Below, in pieces: positions 59,715 through 64,000 of a stretch of 64,000 bases of DNA (position 1 is its first letter; every line of letters begins with the position of its first letter). The notes under the pieces are model-generated. The model did not search any database and was not told the DNA's origin. It worked only from the letters and a program-made list of their open reading frames with translations. Source of the DNA: Brevinema_A sp051649605 (lineage in GTDB: Bacteria > Spirochaetota > Brevinematia > Brevinematales > Brevinemataceae); NCBI GenBank assembly GCA_051649605.1, contig JBOFHK010000002.1, positions 1 to 64,000 on the forward strand, read 5' to 3'. The position numbers and the translations under genes were made by a program.

Positions 59715-60467
59715 TTACTGAGAATATTTTTTTGAAAAAATTTTTGACATAAAATATAAATACATCAAAATAGAGCAACGAAAAATTTTAGCGATATTAA
59801 AAGGATTTTTTAATAGAGTGTAAAGCCCTAATAATCCTTTATCTTGCATATCAATAGAGGGTACCGATTGGTATCCAGAAATCACTTCAAAGCTATCATC
59901 TGTACCAATAGTAACACCTTGTTTAAAAATTTCATAATTTTTATTAATCCATAATTCTTCTTTTTTATCATTACCTAAATTAAATAGAGCAAGCTTAGCA
60001 GAGCTTTTACGAAGAGCCACAAATACTTTCCCTTGATCTGAGAGAGGAATATGCTTTGGATAACTACTCACAACCTTGATTCTAGGAAAAGATTTAGATA
60101 CTTTTTTTACCGTGGTAAATAATTTTTTTTTCGTAGATCCAAAAAAACTAACTGTAGACTGACATTCTGAAGCAACAGAAAGAGCATCCAAAACATAAGT
60201 AACAGCTAACGAAGGTTTTAAAATTTGTTGGTGAAGGCGATAAAAAATCCACGCTATGAGACTAGAAGCACAAAGTACCACATCGGCTTGATTAATCGTT
60301 TCTTTTAATTCGCGATTAAACAGAGCCTGAAACAATTTTTTTTCTGTAAGAATAATAATACGAGCATATTTTCCATGATGGAGTTTATCATAAAGGTAAT
60401 TTCTCCACTCATCTCGCGAAATATCGGTAATTTTAATCCCAAAAACATAATATTCTGCAAATGCCAT
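59715..60467 (-). CDS. WecG/TagA/CpsF-like protein with altered active site
   Basis: 250 residues. The start (YYVFGIKITDIS), the middle (TVSFFGSTKKKLFTTVKKVSKSFPRIKVVSSYPKHI) and LALFNLGNDKKEELWI then GVTIGTDDSFEVISG follow the GT26 family order. GT26 enzymes add N-acetylmannosamine-type sugars to lipid-linked precursors. The expected PDG with the catalytic Asp reads C66-A67-S68, and the Pro-Lys-Gln-Glu motif reads D-K-K-E-E. The C-terminus is basic and aromatic (KIFRCSILMYLYFMSKIF), fitting membrane contact. Family membership is probable; activity is doubtful. It has its own promoter and terminator. Confidence 0.55.
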   Translation of the reverse strand: MAFAEYYVFGIKITDISRDEWRNYLYDKLHHGKYARIIILTEKKLFQALFNRELKETINQADVVLCASSLIAWIFYRLHQQILKPSLAVTYVLDALSVASECQSTVSFFGSTKKKLFTTVKKVSKSFPRIKVVSSYPKHIPLSDQGKVFVALRKSSAKLALFNLGNDKKEELWINKNYEIFKQGVTIGTDDSFEVISGYQSVPSIDMQDKGLLGLYTLLKNPFNIAKIFRCSILMYLYFMSKIFSKKYSQ

Positions 60468-60496
60468 AATCCCTTACCCGATATATATTCTTATAT

Positions 60497-60525
60497 ATTA
60501 TGAAAGGTTTATCAGACTTTGTCAA
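60497..60525 (-). promoter_or_regulatory. Promoter of the WecG/TagA-like gene
   Basis: On the minus strand TTGACA (60525-60520), 17-bp spacer, CATAAT (60502-60497), 29 bp before the ATG. Confidence 0.65.
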
Positions 60526-60686
60526 GAATTACTAATCTCTTTTATTTCTTACAATATTTTATTAACAAATTTATTATTTATTCTGTAAAAAATAAATTGA
60601 TCAAAAAGAGAATAGTCTTAATGATTTATTAAGATTTTCAAATTACTTCCGAAATTTACTCAAAACATATAGGAAAAATCCATTAT

Positions 60687-63326
60687 ATGAAAAGTCAATA
60701 TTTCATTTTGATTATCGGTATCAGTATATTTCTCTCACCGCTAACCGCATTAACTCCTGGTTCACAGTTATGGTATTCAGGGTTTAATGCTGGTATTAGT
60801 GCCCAAGGTTATGGGGGTATTGGATCAAAGTATTCTGGATTTTACAGTTTCATTAACCCTGCTTCTAGCGCTTTTACAGAAAATATCCGTATTTTTTCCT
60901 CTGGTAATATATCAGAGAATGAATGGGGACTTAGTTTTGGTCTCTCCACCCCAATCAACCCTGGTGGAATCTTATATACAGGATCTCAATACCTTAGCTA
61001 TGACGGAACATCATTGACTCATATGGGTTATGGTAAAAAAGTCCGTTCTGATTTAGCTTTTGGAGTCGAAGGACTATTAGCGATCCATCCTACCGCCCGA
61101 CAACGAGTAATTGGGGGTGGAGTCAGTCTAGGAATATTATGGAACCCTAATGATCCCCTTCCTATAAAAGATGGATGGGGTTTTGCTGATTTTTCTTTTG
61201 GTAGTGTTCTAAAAACTGTTGTTTATCCCACGGGAGAAACTTGTTTCAATCCCTCCCCAGAATTTTTATTTCAATTAGGAATCGAAGCAACTATTATGCA
61301 TTACACCTATGCACGTTGGAAATTTATTGTAGATTACTCGATAGGGGTTGTTCCTCTTTCTTATTATAAATCTGTTCATTTTCAAACTTGGACTTCTATT
61401 GGTACTACCTTTACCATTGCCAATATTTGGGATATTTCTATAGGTACAATCTTGGGGAATCATAGTCTAGGCTTTGGATCAAATAAACTCCTCCCTTACA
61501 CTTTTGGAACGGCGTTAGGTTATCAATGGGATACCTTCTCCTTTAAATTATCGTATACCTTCGGAGGTCAAGAGTTCTTCGAAAAGGTGGAATATATCCA
61601 TAGTATTGGATTGGAATTAGGTCTAGGAAATAAAAAAACAAGTCATGTTGGAGCTTCCCTCAGCACTAAAAACCACCTAAATTTAACCAATTATTTCTCA
61701 CCTAATGGTGATCTTGTCCAAGATACAATTACATTCTTGCCTAGAGTACAAGGAACGATTGATGCTTGGCGTTTAATTATTATAGATAATCAGGGGAATT
61801 TTGTTCGCTCTTTTGAGGGAATCCAAAATACAGTCGATGACCAATTTCATATTGGGACTTTCTTTTATAATTATTTTGTCCCAACTCGTTCTCATAATAC
61901 TCCTTCCGAAATCCTTTGGGATGGAAAGGACAATCAGGGAGCAATATTAGTAGATGGCGTCTATCGTGCTTTCTTATCCATACGATATAACGAAAATATA
62001 TTTACCAGCTCTCAGACAAATACTATTATCTTAGATACAATCAAACCCTCAGCGTCTTTAGAAATCAAACAAAAATATCTCTATTTAGGAGAAGATACCA
62101 AATCCGAACTTCAAATACATCAAACATTATCAGTAGACGATCCTTGGTCAGCAAAATTAATTGATAATTCTGATAGTAGGATCGTCGCACAATGGTTTTG
62201 GAAAAAAGGGGAAGCTCCAAAAAATGTTCTATGGAAACTCGCTAATCCAAAACGGATTAACGTTACCCATGGAGATTTTTCTTATATTGTTAGCTCTTAT
62301 GATCAAGCAGGAAATTTTACCGAAGAAAAAATACAAGATATTATGATCGAAACACGATTGAGAAAACCAGAAATAACAATTCTCAATAAGAAATTTTCTC
62401 CTAATAATGATGGTGTTTTTGACCAAATTATTATCATACCCGATTATAGTATTACGACAGGATTGGAAAAAATATGTCTTTCTGTTTATAACGAAGCAGG
62501 AACCAAAATCTACCAAAACATTCTCAAAGGCAATTTACCAAAAACCTTACAATGGGATGGGATTAATAATAGCGGTCGAATCGCAACTGAAGGAAACTAC
62601 CTTATTACTGTAGAACAACATTATAAAGATAGTAAACAATTCCATTCCCAAGCACTAGTCGTCGCTTTAGATATTACTCCTCCAATGTTTGAAACAACAT
62701 TCCAACCAAAGCGGTTCAGTCCTGATAATAACGGTGTTGATGATGTTTTAAAAATTGACTTTTCAGCCCAAGATCTCCATAATATAGGGAAATGGACAAT
62801 TACCATAAAAAATAGTAATAACAGTGTGCTACACACCTTCCAAGGTAAAGAACAAGAGAAAAAATTGTTTTGGAATCCTGACAATCTTTCTTCTCAAGAA
62901 TCAATTTTTTTCGAAATCATGATCCAAGACGAGCTAGGGAATACAATTAACACTCCATTCCATCAATTAACTATCGATACCCTACTCGATTCCCATGGTT
63001 TTATTCAGACAAAAAATAAAGCATATTTTGAAGAAGGATTCGGTATCCTCGCTAGTACGATGTTCCCCTATTTAGACGAAATTTGGGAATCTTATACACC
63101 AGGCGACAGCATCACTATTTTGGCTCAAGCCTATCTTAGCGAATCCGAAGACAGCCAGTTTACCGCTAATAAAATCGCCCTCAGTAGAGGAAACGCCGCT
63201 AAGGCATACCTAATTAATAAGGGGATCTTAGAAACAAATATTGACTTAGAGGTACAAACCCACAATGAAAAAAACAAAAAAAAGCAAGGGCAACTTCGGC
63301 AATTACAAGTTTATCTTACTCGTTAG
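60687..63326 (+). CDS. Large outer-membrane protein with SPNxDG repeats and OmpA-like C-terminus
   Basis: 879 residues. Signal peptide about 1-21 (LIIGISIFLSPLTALT). Residues about 25-320 look like a beta-barrel of the UPF0164/PorV-like kind (GGIGSKYSGFYSFINPASSAF, GVSLGILWNP). Three Ig/FlgD-like modules each start with a Ca-binding-like motif: FSPNGD near 337, FSPNNDGVFD near 570 and FSPDNNGVDD near 678, with ILWDGKDNQGAILVDGVYRA-type sequence following. About 770-879 is an OmpA-like domain (ANKIALSRGNAAKAYLINKGI) that could bind peptidoglycan. This build suggests a barrel linked to the cell wall. The exact role is unknown. Confidence 0.7.
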   Translation: MKSQYFILIIGISIFLSPLTALTPGSQLWYSGFNAGISAQGYGGIGSKYSGFYSFINPASSAFTENIRIFSSGNISENEWGLSFGLSTPINPGGILYTGSQYLSYDGTSLTHMGYGKKVRSDLAFGVEGLLAIHPTARQRVIGGGVSLGILWNPNDPLPIKDGWGFADFSFGSVLKTVVYPTGETCFNPSPEFLFQLGIEATIMHYTYARWKFIVDYSIGVVPLSYYKSVHFQTWTSIGTTFTIANIWDISIGTILGNHSLGFGSNKLLPYTFGTALGYQWDTFSFKLSYTFGGQEFFEKVEYIHSIGLELGLGNKKTSHVGASLSTKNHLNLTNYFSPNGDLVQDTITFLPRVQGTIDAWRLIIIDNQGNFVRSFEGIQNTVDDQFHIGTFFYNYFVPTRSHNTPSEILWDGKDNQGAILVDGVYRAFLSIRYNENIFTSSQTNTIILDTIKPSASLEIKQKYLYLGEDTKSELQIHQTLSVDDPWSAKLIDNSDSRIVAQWFWKKGEAPKNVLWKLANPKRINVTHGDFSYIVSSYDQAGNFTEEKIQDIMIETRLRKPEITILNKKFSPNNDGVFDQIIIIPDYSITTGLEKICLSVYNEAGTKIYQNILKGNLPKTLQWDGINNSGRIATEGNYLITVEQHYKDSKQFHSQALVVALDITPPMFETTFQPKRFSPDNNGVDDVLKIDFSAQDLHNIGKWTITIKNSNNSVLHTFQGKEQEKKLFWNPDNLSSQESIFFEIMIQDELGNTINTPFHQLTIDTLLDSHGFIQTKNKAYFEEGFGILASTMFPYLDEIWESYTPGDSITILAQAYLSESEDSQFTANKIALSRGNAAKAYLINKGILETNIDLEVQTHNEKNKKKQGQLRQLQVYLTR

Positions 63327-63687
63327 TCTCTTTGCTTGTACCATACTCCCCAATGGATATGAACAAAATCTTACCTCTGGCACTTGGCAAAGCTTAGAAC
63401 CCATTAATACTCCTAATGGTATACAGAATATCGTTTATACCAAAACTTTAACACCAGATGGAGTTTACGAAATAGAAATTGATAATCCCATTAGTACAGG
63501 AATCGCTAGAAATAAATTTTTATTTCTCACAGGATATTATCCTCCTAAATACGCTATTATTCTCTACGAGTTTAACAATCCCCAATCCGTTGTTGGTCTT
63601 CCTATTTTTTATTATTTTCGAGATGATAAGCTCATTACTTCTACAAATTCTAATATGGAGCTCTCTCGTATTTGGACAAAAATCTAG
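63265..63687 (+). CDS. Small lipoprotein overlapping the preceding gene
   Basis: 140 residues. A long basic start (KKTKKSKGNFGNYK) leads to FILLVSLFAC, a spirochaete-type lipobox with lipidation Cys25. The remainder is a soluble beta-rich domain of about 115 residues (SGTWQSLEPINTPNGIQ, TPDGVYEIEIDNP, LITSTNSNMELSRIWTKI). The first ATG lies 62 bases inside the upstream gene in another frame; no later ATG, GTG or TTG would keep the lipobox. No family is recognised. Confidence 0.6.
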   Translation: MKKTKKSKGNFGNYKFILLVSLFACTILPNGYEQNLTSGTWQSLEPINTPNGIQNIVYTKTLTPDGVYEIEIDNPISTGIARNKFLFLTGYYPPKYAIILYEFNNPQSVVGLPIFYYFRDDKLITSTNSNMELSRIWTKI

Positions 63688-63688
63688 C

Positions 63689-63836
63689 CTGTTATTCTAC
63701 TTCACCGTAGAACAAAAACCAAGAGTTCTTACTCTCAAATAAAAATATAGATAAAAACTGGTCTGTTATTCTACTTCACCGTAGAATAAAAACCGAGAGC
63801 TTGTGGCTCTCGGTTTTGTTTTTATATAAGGAATCC
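63689..63836 (+). repeat. Two tandem copies of a 74-bp two-hairpin unit
   Basis: The unit starts CTGTTATTCTACTTCACC at 63689 and again at 63763. The first 24 bases are identical and the next 15 differ at few places. Each copy contains a TTCTAC/GTAGAA hairpin and then an A-run with a second stem-loop. The second hairpin is strong in copy 2 (63789-63817) and degenerate in copy 1 (63722-63735). They follow the lipoprotein stop directly. Confidence 0.8.
63789..63824. terminator. Bidirectional intrinsic terminator
   Basis: AAAACCGAGAGC (63789-63800) pairs with GCTCTCGGTTTT (63806-63817), loop TTGTG, followed by GTTTTTAT on the plus strand and by a T-run on the minus strand. It separates the lipoprotein gene from the convergent gene at 63858. 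Confidence 0.85.
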
Positions 63837-63857
63837 ATTAATAGAAAACGTTAAATA

Positions 63858-64000
63858 TTAAAATAAAGAATTTTTGGCTTCCTGCCCTTCCCCGAACTCA
63901 GAAATACCACGCTTACAGAACTGTAAAAATTCCAAAGTCATCGCAATAACACGGCTATCAGAATTTTTATAGACCTCAGTAATTGTTTCTATTGAGGGAT
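63858..64000 (-). CDS. Unidentified protein, C-terminal end (partial)
   Basis: The last 47 codons of a leftward gene whose start lies beyond the window: open from the edge to a TAA at 63858-63860. The visible sequence includes TEVYKNSDSRVIAMTLEFL and ends EGQEAKNSLF. It is helical and soluble; the convergent terminator at 63789-63824 supports it as a real gene end. The family cannot be told from this fragment. Confidence 0.6.
   Translation of the reverse strand, partial: PSIETITEVYKNSDSRVIAMTLEFLQFCKRGISEFGEGQEAKNSLF

Noticed and set aside
60540..60680. CTTAAT/ATTAAG inverted repeat before the OmpA-ended protein as an operator
   Set aside because: Only 6-bp AT-only arms in AT-rich DNA; expected by chance.

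Overview
The window looks like ordinary chromosomal DNA of a spirochaete: AT-rich (about one third G+C by eye), tightly packed, and carrying flagellar genes (fliL, fliM, flgM) beside genes typical of spirochaetes (a BatD-like protein, LVIVD/YVTN-type propeller lipoproteins, a large TPR membrane protein, an OmpA-ended outer-membrane protein and a DUF5312-like protein). The presence of lpxB argues against Borrelia and Treponema, which lack lipid A. A Brevinema-like or other deep-branching spirochaete would fit, but this is inference from gene content only.

Layout. 0-5.5 kb: end of an HNH nuclease, cysS, a metallophore/B12-type binding protein, a KDPG-aldolase-fold protein that has lost its catalytic residues, smpB, a metal ABC ATPase, yggT and yggS. 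5.5-9.7 kb: three tandem MATE transporters. 9.8-12.2 kb: a TPR membrane protein and a six-domain ribosomal protein S1. 12.3-20.7 kb: envelope proteins (LolA-like, propeller lipoprotein, BatD-like, dolichol-phosphate-mannose-synthase-like enzyme, secreted propeller). 20.7-26.7 kb: dxr, folD, a tail-anchored unknown, a Ca2+/Na+ antiporter, a metal ABC permease and an alpha/beta hydrolase. 26.8-30.9 kb: rsmI, flgM, fliM, fliL, a metallo-beta-lactamase-fold hydrolase and a small membrane protein. 30.9-44.1 kb: an M3 oligoendopeptidase, then the large leftward operon tRNA-Thr, rpmG, tRNA-Trp, secE, nusG, rplK, rplA, rplJ, rplL, rpoB, rpoC, driven by a perfect TTGACA-17-TATAAT promoter and closed by a 58-bp perfect palindrome. 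44.3-50.5 kb: a Nudix hydrolase that seems to lack a canonical start codon, a 5-formyl-THF cyclo-ligase, a UVR-motif protein, a DUF5312-like protein, a PmbA/TldD protein and a propeller protein. 50.6-59.7 kb: comF, the TPR membrane protein, lpxB, ruvX, rsmE, an outer-membrane protein, pyrH, rsmD and tsaB. 59.7-64 kb: a WecG/TagA-like protein, a large OmpA-ended protein, a lipoprotein and the end of an unidentified gene.

No insertion sequence, prophage, CRISPR array or rRNA gene was found. Convergent genes often overlap at their 3' ends. The observations most worth following up are: (1) a promoter-to-terminator cassette at 32.83-33.00 kb that looks like a small RNA gene; (2) the Nudix gene that apparently starts at ATA or ATT; (3) the KDPG-aldolase-fold protein with both catalytic residues changed to Gln; (4) a 74-bp tandem duplication of a two-hairpin unit at 63.7 kb; and (5) the large TPR protein as a candidate periplasmic flagellar collar component.
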